DNA of 64,000 bases from Zelonia costaricensis (GCA_030849075.1 JASAOO010003503.1:1-64000), one strand, 5' to 3'. Counted from the first letter of the stretch, positions 46,301-54,569 are shown. Program-made: numbers and translations. The notes: a model not told the origin generated them from the sequence alone.

Positions 46301-46400
46301 CTACCGCGGCCGGTTTTGCGGTGCTTGCCGTCTGCGTAGAAATAGAACTGCTACCGCCGGTTGGCAGACACGCAGGCGCGGCGACAGAGGCCTCAGCCAT
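34359..46400 (-). CDS. Giant membrane-anchored low-complexity protein with degenerate EF-hand
   Basis: 4013 residues, no recognised family. One hydrophobic helix lies at about 44-63 (ACLIVGCGAGLLVYAGLLL), followed by RRRLTR, suggesting an N-terminal signal anchor with the rest in the cytosol. Most of the chain is Ser/Gly/Ala/Pro/His-rich with homopolymer runs. Short conserved-looking islands interrupt it: a basic stretch after the anchor (RRQQRERRRLRRRMRAQL), LPAWAMEVLIRRESMRETLV with a following Arg/Gln-rich predicted coiled coil, an island around RSGISFYYTYGDATALLYN, and an island around IVTFGDEWCLASRLDMHNGH. A compact C-terminal domain (about 3800-4013) contains an EF-hand-like loop NKSRRGCIAYEE (about 3942-3953), with Gly6, Ile8 and Glu12 conserved but Arg at position 5, so calcium binding is doubtful. 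The start is the ATG at 46400; the longer frame begins at GTG and crosses a microsatellite. Confidence 0.88.
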   Translation of the reverse strand: MAEASVAAPACLPTGGSSSISTQTASTAKPAAVVASSSHGARLKACLIVGCGAGLLVYAGLLLRRRLTRPPPPPRATCPLANNTISLLRDLHDGPFRFGDPTPFAMAARAEATRRIRRQQRERRRLRRRMRAQLYRTKSLRPVPSRRAGLTAADADVNAAASLTVGPPSPHQDGDDEAEAAAVVAVTRSSRQQGRRVAPQAGSDDVLSPMDLGRSSGTSLTSFRAVYTDGDEESGPAGADSSGGGPPHNPTSVHALQGPLALTSRGAKDTLSSSAPSLGSAASLATLISRAESDSGTFITNGSGTTSSAEFPFSRTPSSSSVTSTTETSFSGTYESRSRTASSPVASSGASTSSQGGGSSLLAMTTASATGPDGVPWTKVPIHGCSTSGLQSLSQHQPPQLQQHCPPSTPLPPAGYRGPGAPPPPPLPPAAPLPHGQLHDATGSSGNLSQHPASGSASHGQSSSYTPSVTGAVATHAARYQVQQLWGGASSPVPSLHANSSSTTGALSGGYGHAGQSTATAGASSTNYSAGVSGAAAAAAAAGGGCATPELLTYSGLGVTSPPVPSSPALAAAGGGGRGGGEDEDAYRYSAAMYGPPLFATEMDVSDALAELRSSACYSADRPPGAGLLGGSGTGNSAGGVGPGSVNMSSSGVMASFAGGSLMAAGGGLMHHMSPSVTGAASQHQPHQHHGRTGSCFAGCGCVSMASSSTHHHQPQRTHHHSRQHSPPASGSSVQQHSQPQPPHLSGSYNRGQGAFSGTSTSTSTTICVGSPSPSRQRGSSGAAAPAPRLANGLLQPLTYTQPLQLQQLQPPTPASAAGAAVVQQTPDTSGSGHHHRRHRHRQRTDSTARRSANVSPVVPSQPQTVTSPLAPSGFYTGSGSGTRYAGSERATAASESVGDGSLTHLSATAPLSRASSVLRRSITRGGGGGGGSGGAPHGSGHGVHSGHGNHSFRSTNSALRHAGNNAHSRHRSSAGRLRKWWRRTRRHLRRDMGVAWVVVRWNALLAWRRVVDGLRAATESTRTTARWGVETTRTSLAAALTWPWRRVRERRAATAAAAAAAAAALQSRSDGTDAEKSAAPPASGEPPVDAAAAAAEAAAAAEAKRGGLLVTDASDEALRKIVELLEPTPGRVPTVAVIRAPLGYDVSTDAESLWKALHIDSTSSEEGLVDVLILEELKTGPLPTSPVPAAGVPAEARGSTDDSGDGGAADKAAIDDADEDIPRVARKLPRNSLSFASATPQPAGDKARLPGGATEATASTATTAPAPAQLRISFELYPAHLFYSYVLRAALLQEKDLALRRAAADLFGGCADIDGGGDGGVGSAATGAATGDRLGGGLAAGAGGLSLTPASPLSLVRAFSSTFGVASPVDSTAAGAVPGGASTPHVLGHPTAARSPLLGGGPMENYCLSPLSPGHFRRQQAALSRQTAAPTALHGGLDGGVVVSGGGACALGPTTLSTGAVGSGGGGGGGWGCGTGVGASSPVTLPGAPSSATASPHVVVRLSDSYSFPAMPPQMVMSPLLGTAQGGGGGGGAGHVAPLSALLPAPLIGAGGGGGVFGGAAGLPGCGSGAGGGAGGGGGVGGPPLARRSLLGGVASSGSMMGLANAAASAGAASTPGLYGASGCGGNDSAFKRVISETEVVLYIHVLRTAVGDGATTTTALPSSSGSDMELEDDAVDDADSAAGTSSPCTPYRRLHARIPRPNSSSRNAAAGNGISSDEVEADGLEPDDEDDAGLTLNDLRQRELEPQMLLRYRVRAYKLGTRSQTAIGAAVQYAQDHVQKWYDEAREMLQVLPATTAAPKSGNIAAAAAGVRSVPSAMSTPSLTVSGSPPALRSTDSGGRLASSVGVSEVGMSSPCLPGRPPRPARPRPAGLAMLSLNNVPLPSASDLDRVEGRYGTTTTTASPTRLSAATRGPVQLPAWAMEVLIRRESMRETLVRDLKEKAFRVCAIPLPDMRVHRILPPAVPRYATAHARGFPLSRTFAEEVLSQQRALQLILLQRERENQRVIAARIRQEQRRLERQERHRQARRARAAARRQASLERQQRKEQRQQWRHLALWRRESADGESLKDRLAGSMNPVAIVSRVASIVKHASVSSIHRSGGASHDGHPQPAGGFAAAVAAAVVRCVHARAAGEEVCAACAEAISAAPAGYGTARHRHGFPAATGKCAAPGSVARSEASNGVEGALTAAGAGRHGPDAPNTSGVETSSSSAMASAGTSLPLLRRPVSTEVDLNNMAGGSDTASFGSPTDMQHAGQPATGGEAGRDHRGSASADGPGPALTLPAPRVVTQGGEGGCASPVPFAAWPGSSNNTSGVMKPVLSGGAAGGAAAAAAAAATGAAAAAVAGAMTAATRSTNWTAVHTATNANTSVTPPPPSLGSSGVAGAGSPTAQGHGSDAAGCGPSDSASTPASLSGGGGGGALQSHFGPWPTFSPTAGGTGPGSCGGNAPATSSNSSGSAAMAAGAASAGSRSTPSPTSLASGAASLCFSSGPSRSVAAATSVSDRGFPSMPPPPPPPPHAPHTASGASWSPPTTPGALPRTGSYTQDAVAGVAGGGGRGPASERSDNSPASCLRSPPDAAAATHAVTRHASLDFSPAGAAGSPGAAAAASAGFHHFHGPSGSLHQRSLSSTSGSGPTPPRMPGASATLLKPSNSLMNLDDVGLTGVSAGPRLPSHRHTSSESSRPQSSPVPPDDGSGGSGGGGLPGASLASAPLVVPNNSMYGTFDAYYGHSVVTPQAVLLRQQAQVAAVAGLTAAAAAAAGASPGSSTSTPGASPSPRHRKATSSSAGAAAAAVATGSASSAATAASNSTARHGAAPGAARDSVDGVEVPSGTRSSAAASAAPANGFSHAPPPAASAPAHLQQQQPPVAAQPATSNVHLHVPRNGPRRTGSGLLPYTYSADSVSSLYGTTHYPLYQYPDDPCNGSGAAYSSGSPPASTVMGGGGGSGSCSNANGGAGGGLYAYGGVSKAGASYVLGASGAAATQIYSSGASMTGRAGAGGSVDGRHHAAADWGAHTRPPRMVDSPVEGGAGGAQAPPPPLLPALAQDTHMNRLKQYNKLLSDLLGVAGGPMRSGISFYYTYGDATALLYNASIRAPCDEDILELLDQHHWFVQAQQQMLQSRDAQGGGAVPGPRTDGGADEAAVVSAAGPESEAGWRALPPGSRNGSRNGPLTPPPPAAQAAANGGGVAGGAPGAAAGYPPAEDEGCSYIDYGDLAGLQDTTDALETEQVEAQRARNMRFYSIFEHLHHAYRAAVLETPCTSEGGGSPRTGGRGTTPVTAGAAGTATGASGFYAGLTGGVGNAYVITPGSGAAGASSSAATLVSGAGGSLGLHGVGFTGVAGNGVQQLGMRLGSLGAGGGHSGGVGGSAASAPRRLWRRVRALVAWVGSLFGLADAQPAFATADGGAAGGGAAATAAVAGGEDGLGSGRDAPFDAARLADFFPGERIVTFGDEWCLASRLDMHNGHFGLSPLQVWMAARYSRRFAGEVYLMDVIAAGSDPYYPAVRVLDEVVAHAVLYYHNHSLRDFVEDLEAELGLVYVPQTLWGRRALGLPDDEAEVQELEGLLYMAARRRQERRRRQRAQEKKQQQEKKAQHRARRRRRHHRDRSESATMQPPDAGSSTSPFGASATVPRRANNSLHLPPPLSTTSLVPADTAAVSGNVEGTVAAASPDDKSSPRRRPQPTASASTPSPRNHPTRASAAAPHAGDGFTATAGHSDDGRRAPVMLTPDSDAAEPPRVSTTAVTTPAGSPPRGRHSRLPPPQPHPQPRRSAEAEDRLEDEEMAEYTWIHLQGKDQEEDEEVFYGATAAAVAGLMGGDINVAPHVYDAVMEREVYDERMLLRELDHLKEFLVENRNVLSSAMLTTAGSNSLEAVFGVPATVFPFLLCARESVPFVSSVFESLSYHYGALTYDNFSKYIYDVYHHDRRDVVRHTPRLFRMVNKSRRGCIAYEELCGWMARKLSCGNNVQPNGHLLATSMSLRLPLALVAESRKDWDDSRCVLKTLSDCDDDEY

Positions 46401-46841
46401 GGCTGAAGAAAGGTCAGCGGTGCTTGGTGGAGCAACACAGGCGTCGTGTCTGTGTGTGGCGCGTGTGTGTGTGTGTAGGTGTGTGTGTGTGTGTATGTAC
46501 GCCTTCTTCCCGTGCTGCGAAGCGCACAGTGCAGGGTGGAGGGAGGGAGGGGGGCAACTGGAGGGACGACACACGACGAGGGAAAGCGACGGCCGTTGTT
46601 CGATGCGATTTTTTGGGGGGAAAGAGGAGAAGAAGGGTTGCGGGCGCGAACGTGCCGCCACACTCTCTTCACGGCGTCACAGAAGGGGGAGGGGGGGTCA
46701 ACGGGGAGGAGGGTGCGTGTGGGAGTCAGGCAGGAAGACACTGACAAGCAGCTGCGGGGGAGGGGAGGGAGGGAGGGGACGTCGCCACGTGGACTCGGAG
46801 AAGGGGCTGAGCGTGGGTGTCGGCCCAACTTCCCGTGTATC

Positions 46842-46903
46842 TGTGTGTGTGTGTGTGTGTGTCTGTCTGTGTGTCTGCGTCTGTGTGTGTGTGTGTGTGT
46901 GTG
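46842..46903. repeat. Compound GT/CTGT repeat
   Basis: About 60 bases of GT repeat broken by CTGT and CTGCGT units, in the spacer upstream of the giant gene. Confidence 0.95.
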
Positions 46904-47012
46904 ACGTGGGTCCGGGTTGAGGGACGACGACGAGGAGAAGCGTGCGAAGAGCACCGCGGTCGGTAAAGCGAGAAGACGAAGAGAAGAAGCGACGTAAGGC
47001 GTTAAACAAAGC

Positions 47013-47065
47013 GCCCACACACACCCACACACACCCACACACACACCCACACACACACCCACACA
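47013..47065. repeat. CCCACACACA minisatellite
   Basis: About six tandem copies of an 8-10 base CCCACACA(CA) unit, a clear array distinct from the plain CA tracts. Confidence 0.92.
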
Positions 47066-48531
47066 GAAAGAGAAAGACACCCAAGCGCGCTCTGTGCGCG
47101 CAAGATGCCCTCGGGGTGGAGAAGCGAGCGCGTGTGAAGGCCCAGCACACGTGCCCGGTCCCCTTTGGCGGAAGAATGGTGCGAAGAGAAGAGGGGACGT
47201 GAAGAGGGTGCTGTGAACGCACTTACCAGCGAGTCCTTCCTGCAGCAACAGCAGGGGTCTTGCCTGGCAAGCCACTTATCCTTTCTCGGCTGGACTCGCA
47301 ACCCCTCGTGCGTCACGTCACGGGCGGGGGTTAAGGCGCACACACGCACGCACACACACAAGGTGCCACGGGAATGTGGACGTTGTTGCGTGTCACACAG
47401 CCGCAAACCTGATGTCACACAGGGGACGGGGCAAACGGAGCCGTCAACCGGGCGCGAGCGACGCACACGTGGGTGCAGCCGTGTTGAAGGGTGGGGGGAG
47501 TGGGGGAGGATTGGGCGGAGGAGTGGGGGGGAGTGAGGCAGGCGCGGGATGGACAAGACGGTGCACAATTTTCTACGGTGACCGCTTCTTGGTACGCGCA
47601 TGTGTGTGTGTGTGAGTGCTCGATCGTGAGGCCGGAGAAGGTGACGCGAAGGATTCTTGTAGGGTGGCAGGCGGCAAATCAACAACAACAATGGCGCCTT
47701 GTCTCACTTGTCAGCTGCGCCGCAACGATGGGTGCAGGGGCACCAACAACGAAGGGCGGAGCTGGGGAAGGGTTGCACGCGGAGGCCGTCCGTGCTTCCC
47801 ACTTGAACGCGCGCGTGATGAGCGGGAGGGGAGAGAGGCGAGGATGCGCTCAGCGCCATGCGTATTACTTGATGGTACAGAGGGAGGTGAAGGACTGCGA
47901 AAGTGGAGGAGAGCGCCGGCCCGCTGCCCCACAGCGCACCGCAGCCCCCTCGCTCACGCACGAGCGAGGGCGCCCGCCTCCTCCTCCTCCTCCCCCCTGC
48001 TCATGTCTCTCCGGCAGATGCCGGCGTGCGCTGAGGTGGGTGTTCTGCCCTCCTGAACTTCGCATCGTTGGCGTCGTCCCGAGGGGAGAGGGGACCAGCC
48101 CACTGTTTCGAGACGCGCTTAATGTGGTGGGTTACTCGCACCTCGTGTTTACACGTGATCGGAGAAGAGAAGAGAAGAGAGTCCGAGGCGGACGTTGGCG
48201 CAAACGCCGCGGCCCGTCCTCGCCGACACGGCGCGACATCAGCGCGCGCGCTCGGCCGAGTGCGAGATGGCGCCACGCCCGACGAGCGGGAGAGGCAGAC
48301 CGCACGACAAGGAGCACAAGGGCAGCGGCACCGTCATCGCATCGACTGATCACCAGGCATTGAGGTGAAGGCGAGAGAGGGAGGGGGGCGAGGGACACGT
48401 TGCGGCTCACCGCCGCCACTACGCGGCTCCGCTCCTGTGACGTGATGCACTGCCTTCGCCCCTGCGATACGCTCTCGCCCTCCCGCGCTTCCCTTGTCCT
48501 GTCATACTCCTTCTCGCTGGCTCCCTGGACT

Positions 48532-49209
48532 CTACTCTGCCTTGCTGGCTGTCGACATCACCTGCTTCAGCAGGCGGCTCACGAGTGTTCCTGTCTCGCC
48601 CGCCACGCGGGACACCACGCTAAACATGTCCGCATCGCCGTACACGTCCTCCTCTGTGGTGGTGTCGGTCTTGCCCTTCTTCCCCGGTGGCTGCTCCGCC
48701 GCGACGGCAGAGACGGTCTGGCTGCTCGGCTCGTCGCCGCGCGCCCGCTTCGTGCCTGGCAGCGACGGCTCCGTCACAGCCGCCACCCCCTCCTTACCCG
48801 CCGCCGCTGCGGCAGCCGCGGCGATCTTCTTCTGCTTCTCCAGTGTCGCGAGCTCCTGCAGCTTCTTGATGTACTCGGTAATTCGCTCAATCTTAAGGAC
48901 GAGCTGCGTGTCGGTCGATCCCGACGACGCGGCAGCCGCACCGCCGCGCGTGCCGGCCCCCGTCAGTCGTGGCGCCGCCTTGTCGCCGCCCGCCACCTGC
49001 CGGTGCGTGATCTTGTCGAGCGCGTAGAGGGACAGGGCGATCGTGAAGGCGGCGGAGAGGTAAAGGCGGGCCTGCTCGTCGATCGTGTAGAAGGAAAGCA
49101 GCGTGTCCTCGTCGAGGTGCTGCAGCGCCGGCAGCAGTGTCGCACGAGCGACGGCCAGCCGCTTCGCCATCTCCTCCACAAGCGGTGCCACCTCGCTGTC
49201 AACGTCCAT
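48532..49209 (-). CDS. C1D/Rrp47 (Sas10/Utp3/C1D family) nuclear exosome cofactor
   Basis: 225 residues. Residues 4-125 match the C1D/Rrp47 helical domain: LVEEMAKRLAVARATLLPAL, then TIDEQARLYLSAAFTIALSL with YALDKITHRQV following, and after a short insert LKIERITEYIKKLQEL. The family partners the exosome exonuclease Rrp6 and binds structured RNA during rRNA, snoRNA and snRNA 3' processing. In trypanosomes the exosome-associated EAP3 is the counterpart. The rest is low complexity with basic KKRAR/KKGK-like patches (GTKRARGDEP, PPGKKGKTD), fitting nuclear location. Residues 78-101 are a Gly/Ala/Ser-rich insert between the two conserved halves where yeast Rrp47 has a short loop. The start is the ATG at 49209; the open frame continues 162 codons upstream to other possible starts, but through CA-rich spacer. 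Confidence 0.88.
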   Translation of the reverse strand: MDVDSEVAPLVEEMAKRLAVARATLLPALQHLDEDTLLSFYTIDEQARLYLSAAFTIALSLYALDKITHRQVAGGDKAAPRLTGAGTRGGAAAASSGSTDTQLVLKIERITEYIKKLQELATLEKQKKIAAAAAAAAGKEGVAAVTEPSLPGTKRARGDEPSSQTVSAVAAEQPPGKKGKTDTTTEEDVYGDADMFSVVSRVAGETGTLVSRLLKQVMSTASKAE

Positions 49210-50413
49210 GTGTGCTGCACTTCTGGGTCTGCGCGTGTGCGTGCGTGTGCTTGTGTGTTTTGGGGTGTGGTAGAGCAGATCTGCCGAGTTGATACGGGGA
49301 ATTGTGTGGGCCCAAGGTAGAGCTTCAAAGACAAGCGAGCTGAGGCAGACTACAGGCGTTGATGTGTGTGTGTTTGTGTGTATGGGTGTGTCGATCCGGG
49401 AGATGAAGCGAATAAAAGAGAAAGTTGGGGCGAAGGGTATCGAGGCAGCCAAAGCCAGCGCAGCGACACTCTGCTGGTTGTCTCGCTCGATGTGCCAAGC
49501 GACGGTTTGGTGGATGCCCACGGCCGCGGTGAAGGGGGGAAAGACGCATCGCCGCACCAGCTGATGCCTTCTCGCGCGCCCGCCCCCCCCCTTCCTCTCT
49601 CCTCCCATTCTGGGAACGAGTCTCCACCTCCACAGGCTGCGCCACCGATGTCCCCTCCCACACGGCGTTCGGAAGAGGCGGGAGTCACTCTCCACTCACG
49701 CGGTCGGTCGGCAACGCGCAGGAGCACTTCTCCAGACCGAGCGCCTGCGTATCGACGCACGCTCGTCACGCGTCGTTTCGCAGCGTCCGTTCTTTGTGTT
49801 TCTGCCCGTGGCGCGCGTCAGGGCGCGGAGCGGACGCACACCGATCCCAGGGGGGGGGGGCACGCGGATACAAGCACGGTGCACTCAAGCCCTCGGCCTA
49901 CGGGGTGGGGGGGGGGACGAGGGGCCGGTGGGGAGGAGGAGGAGCAAGGCAATCTCCGCTCCCGCTGTCTCTGCCTGGCAGAACCGCCTTCATTCTCCGC
50001 CGACTCGCACGCGCTGATACGACGCAGTCTCCCCACTCGATTCTCGCTCTTCGGCACACTGTCCCCCCTTTGGCCACCGCCACCACCTCACCCCTCGTCA
50101 GCGCGACGTCGCGGTGCTTCAACAAGCGGGCCGTGCGGCGTATAGGGGGGAGGGGAGGGGAGGCATGATGAGTAAAGTGGTGGAGGAGGAAGAAGAAGCC
50201 GTGGCCGGCACTGTCCATCCACACGACAGGAAACAGGCACACACACACACCCACACACGCAGACACACACCTACAGTCACGCCATCGGGTGGCTGTGGCC
50301 AGCCGCAACAGCGGCAACGGCGAGCCTTACACAGCTCGAAGCCGCGCCGGTTGTGCGTCTCGCAGCCCCGTGATCGGCTACCTGCCTCCCCCCCCCCCCC
50401 GCGCTCCGCCTCA
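49210..50413. other. Spacer between lipin and the C1D/Rrp47 gene
   Basis: About 1.2 kb. It holds C-runs at 49583-49592 and 50390-50400, G-runs at 49850-49860 and 49910-49917, and CA-rich sequence at 50235-50270. The long upstream extension of the C1D reading frame lies here and does not look coding. Confidence 0.5.
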
Positions 50414-53400
50414 TCACTGCTTCGGGGACGCCGGCTCACTCAACGTCCCCCTCGGGCTCGGGGCAAGAGAGGCGCCACTGCCCGACGGCGGAGCCAGCGG
50501 CGAAGCGGGTGACTGAGCTGCGTAGTAGTACTCGCGCGCGTCCGGGTGCGACAGGGCCCGCTGCTTCGCCTCCTCGCGCAGCTGCGCCACCCGCTGCGTT
50601 TGCGGCGACGGCGGCGCCTCCACCGGGCGGGCGCGGCTGAAGGAGAACGAAGCGAAGAACCCGCGACCACCGCCGCCGCCGCCGCCGCTCTCCTTGGCCG
50701 CCGCCTGCATGGCCGGTGGTGGCGGCAGTGGCTCCGGCGGGCCAGGCGCCGGCTGCGGCAGCACAATCCTCGATCCCGACACCACCACATCAGCCGCTGC
50801 GTCCTCTACTGGGCCTGTGGTGGTGCCCTCCCCGTCGTCGTAGCCGCTCACCGCCACAGCGGTGTTGCCGCGACTGACAGCCCCACTGGGCGAGCCCGAC
50901 GCTGGCGCCTTCGCCGCCGGTGTGGGGGTGGGCGAGATGGGCGACGCGGCTGCCGGCCCGTGCACCGGGCTGCGGTGCGGCGTCTTGGCGTGGGTTCCAC
51001 GTCCTGCGAGCACGCCTCCGCCGTTGGGAGAGAGGAGCGAGCCGCTGGTGCTGTTGGACGTGGCCACGGCAGGCAGCGTCTTCTTGTTGCTGGGCTTCGA
51101 TGGCGCCTTGGCAGGGGTTGCCGCAATCAGGTCCCGTGGATCCATGCGCCAGAACGCGTACGACGAGAACTCCGGGTCGGCCGGCATCTCCTCCTTCTCG
51201 GGCACGGCGACGCCGGCGCCGCTGCCAACGTGGCGGGCATCACCGTGCTCGTCGTGATCGTTGTTGAGGTCGCTGAAGGTGGCGCGCTGGCCGCGGTTGT
51301 ACCCGCGGCGGGTGTTCGCAGGAGCCACAGTGGGCTTTGCGCAGGCGCCGGGCAGCGGCGAAGCGGCGGCCGGCTGCGGCGGCTGTGGCGCCGACGAAGA
51401 CGGATTCGTAGCTGTGCCACGCTGCACACCTGCAGGGGTGGGTGCCGCCGCTGCCGCCGCCGCAGCAGCAGCAGCAGACGCCGTGGTGCCGCCGGATGCC
51501 ACGGGTTTCGAACTCCCCACGCCTTCGCCTCCGTGCACGCCCGCCCCTGCGTCGCCCACGTCGACGCGCACCGAGTTCACGAGACTGAAGGCCGCCGACG
51601 CGTGCCGGGGAAGGGTGCCACCACCAGCGGCGTCTTCCTCGCTGCCGTGGGGCGCCGCGGGCATACATGGAGGGGCCACCGAGCCCGCGTTCGAGGACTC
51701 CCCATTCGCGTACTCGCCCACGTCAGACGAGTCGGACGTCACTGACGACACGGAGGACGCCGACGACGACGACGCGGAGGCGGAGCGGTGGAGCAGCCCG
51801 CGTGCGTAGGCGTGCCGGTCCTGCCCCGAGCGCCGGCCACCACCGCTGCTGCCGCTTGCATGACCAGCGGCAGCAGACACAGCCCCCCCAGCGCCGCTCG
51901 CCTCGGCCTCACCGGCGCGCTGCAGGTGCCGCGGCGCGCGCAGCACGACCGGGTGGCGCTTGACCGGCGGGAACGTGACGTCGACGAGGTGCCCGAGATC
52001 GCGGTACGTTTGCTTCACGAGGCACACGTGCAGCACACTAGACGGGTCGATGATGAAGATCTTGTGCGTGGGGATGCCCGCGGCGTCGTAGCTGATCACG
52101 TCGTTGTAGCGATTGCCGAAGCCGGCGAAGAACGGCTTCGTTGTTGGCGGGAAGGCCGCCCGCACGCTGGTGAGGCACGCGATCTTGAAGACGTGGGACT
52201 GCTTGGACACTTCCTGCGTGAGGGCCGTGAAGAAGCGCTGCGGGGCGGTCAGCACTGGCCCCATCGGCAGCCGCACCCCGTCCTGCTGCAGGGTGAACAG
52301 GTACGTCTTGGTCTGGTTGATCTGCGATACGCTGCGGGCCGTGAGGTAGACCATGCGGTAGCCGTTGCCCTCGATCTTTGAGTACAAGTTGCAGATCCCA
52401 GGGTGCGTCCAGTCCGCACCCTTGCCCAGCATCGCGTAGAAGTGCCCCAGCAGGTCGCTCTTCGTGATCGTGCCGTCCACGTCACTCACGACGAGCCGGT
52501 CAGTCCAGTTCCAAAGGAAGATGTTGCACGAGACGGCCACGATGTCACCCTTGTCCTTGCGCGCAAGGTAGCGCACCGCGTTGCAGCCCTCGCGCAGACG
52601 CAGCTTCCACAGGTCCGCCTCGACAGGGATGAGGGTGCGCGTGAAGTACGGACCGCCGCCGCTGACGCCGGTGCTGGGCAGCAGCCCCACCGGCCGCCCC
52701 TCCGCATCGACCACCTCGTCGGCGTTGCCGAAGCTGCCAGAGGCGCCGCTGAAGGCGCTGCGGCTGGACGTCGTTGGCAGTGCCGCGTCCCCGGCATCCT
52801 TGCCAGCCGGTCCTGGCTGTTGGTTCTCCGCTATGGGCGTCGTGTGCGGAGACGAGGGGGGCGGCGCCGACCCCGGACACAGCAGCCGTGTGGGCCCCCC
52901 GGGCGGGGTCGAGGTCGGGGGGGCGGCGGGCCCGGCGTGGCGGGCCGCCTTACCGCGCCCCGAGCCCGGCGCCGCACCCGGCGAGGAGTCCGCGCTGCCG
53001 GCGCCGTAGCCGAAACCGGGCGTGCCATCCGGCAGCGACACGCCGCTCGTAACGCTGCTTGCGAAGGAGGCGCTGCCGAGCAGGTTCTCGCCGTCCGCGC
53101 CGTAGAGGCCCGCGGCGTAGTCGCCGTCGGCCTCAATGGGATCAAGGAAGTACGCGTCTTCGTCCTCCACCTTGTAGCTGTCGGTGCTGCCGCTGCGTGA
53201 GGCGGCCGAAGAGGGCGCGCGTGCAGCGCCGCTCGTTGGCGGGGACCGACCCGGGGCGGTAGGCTCCGGCGCGCCGGCTGCTGCCTTGCCTTTCTTATCT
53301 TCGCCTCCAGCGTCGTGCGGTGCCGTGGCAGGCGATGTGGTGGCGCTGGTGGCCGCCGCCGCCGCCGCAGTGGCAGTGCTGGCAGCGGGAGGGGTGCTCG

Positions 53401-53589
53401 ATACCGAGCTCTCCTGCTCACCACCTGCACTGCCCGCTGCCGCCGCGGGCATGGGCGATGTCAGCTCACCGTGATCGGCACTCACAACTGACGCCGCCGC
53501 CGCCGCTCCCGCTGCAGGGGGTGTGGCAGCAGCAGCAGCAGCAGCCGCATCGACGCCGCCGCTGTCCTCCGCCACGTCGCCGTCCGCCT

Positions 53590-53621
<32 letters not shown>

Positions 53622-54544
53622 CCGACCTGCCCCTCCTCCTGTGCGGACTTCAGCAGGTACGCGTCCCCGGCAAGGCCCATGCGCAACAGACGCTTGCGCG
53701 ACTTCTCCGCCGCCGCCATGGCGCGCAGCGCCAGCCGCGCCTCCTGCGCGTCCCCGGCGGAGTGGATCGCGCGTGTCTCGATGGTGAGGTGGCCGTCGTC
53801 GGCGGTGTGCAGCAGCGGCAGATTCGCGACCGAGTCCTGCGAGCCGGAGTGGTGCTCCGTGAGGGGGCCGTCGCCGCCGCGCCTCGCACCCGCCGCCCCG
53901 CCGCCAGCCGCCGCGGAGTCGGGCGGTCCGGGCATCACCGGGCTCGAGGCCGGCGCCGCAAGCGCCGGGGACTGCGGCGGTGCCGCGGCGGCTGGCGGCG
54001 CGGGCGGGGACTCGGGGCGGATGGGTAAGTGCTGCAGTTCGGTGTCGTCGATGCTGAGCGTCTCGCCCTCGCCCACCGTGCTGCCGAGGGAGCCGGCCGT
54101 CTGCAGCACCAGGGCCGCCTCGTCCGTCATCACGCCACTGCCACCGCCGCCGCCCGCACCCGCACCACTGCCACTCCCGGCACCGGCAGCGGTGGTGTGG
54201 CGGGCTGGTGCGGCACCGCCAGGTGCACGGGGTTCCTTGCGACCAGCCCCACTGCCGCCGCCGCCGCCGTGATGCCCCGCCTCCCCGAAAGTGCCGTACG
54301 TCGGCTGCAACCAGTACGCCTCGCCGCCCTTGCCGATCTTCATGACGGCGGTGGTGAGGTCGCCGTTCACCTCGACCTGCACGACGCGGCCCTGGTTGCT
54401 CCAAATCTGAGCCCGCCCGAAGCGGACGTTGAAGGGGGTGCTGTGCAGCGTGCCATCCTTGTGCCGGATGACGATGACGTCGTTGGCGCGGCTGGACTGA
54501 TCAAAGTGGTTGAGATTGAACAGGCCGCCGAGGGTGGAGATCAT
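50414..54544 (-). CDS. Lipin/Pah1-type phosphatidate phosphatase
   Basis: 1376 residues. It is a Mg-dependent phosphatase converting phosphatidic acid to diacylglycerol for phospholipid and triacylglycerol synthesis at the ER/nuclear membrane. The N-LIP domain is at 1-85, beginning MISTLGGLFNLNHFDQSSRA, with TLHSTPFNVRFGR and VEVNGDLTTAVMKIGKGGEA. The catalytic LNS2 (HAD-type) domain is at about 655-905: VVSDVDGTITKSDLLGH with the DxDGT nucleophile at Asp688 and Asp690, then YLTARSVSQINQTKTYLFTL, LPMGPVLTAPQRFF and FAGFGNRYNDVISY. Both domains are intact. The ~550-residue link between them and the ~450-residue tail are low complexity (Gly/Ala/Ser/Asp-rich). The start is the ATG at 54544, directly before N-LIP; an upstream pyrimidine tract ending in AACAG lies about 25 bases away. 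Confidence 0.96.
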
Positions 54545-54569
54545 GATGATGGCGGTGGCGGTGCTTGTC

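Larger units (their letters stand above)
46401..48531. other. Spacer between the C1D/Rrp47 gene and the giant gene
   Basis: About 2.1 kb. It holds a compound GT/CTGT tract at 46842-46903, a CCCACACACA minisatellite at 47013-47065 and many purine runs. No convincing open frame is seen on either strand. Confidence 0.5.

Noticed and set aside
49210..49695. 162-codon extension of the C1D/Rrp47 frame
   Set aside because: CA-rich and His/Thr-repetitive translation; the family domain begins right after the ATG at 49209.
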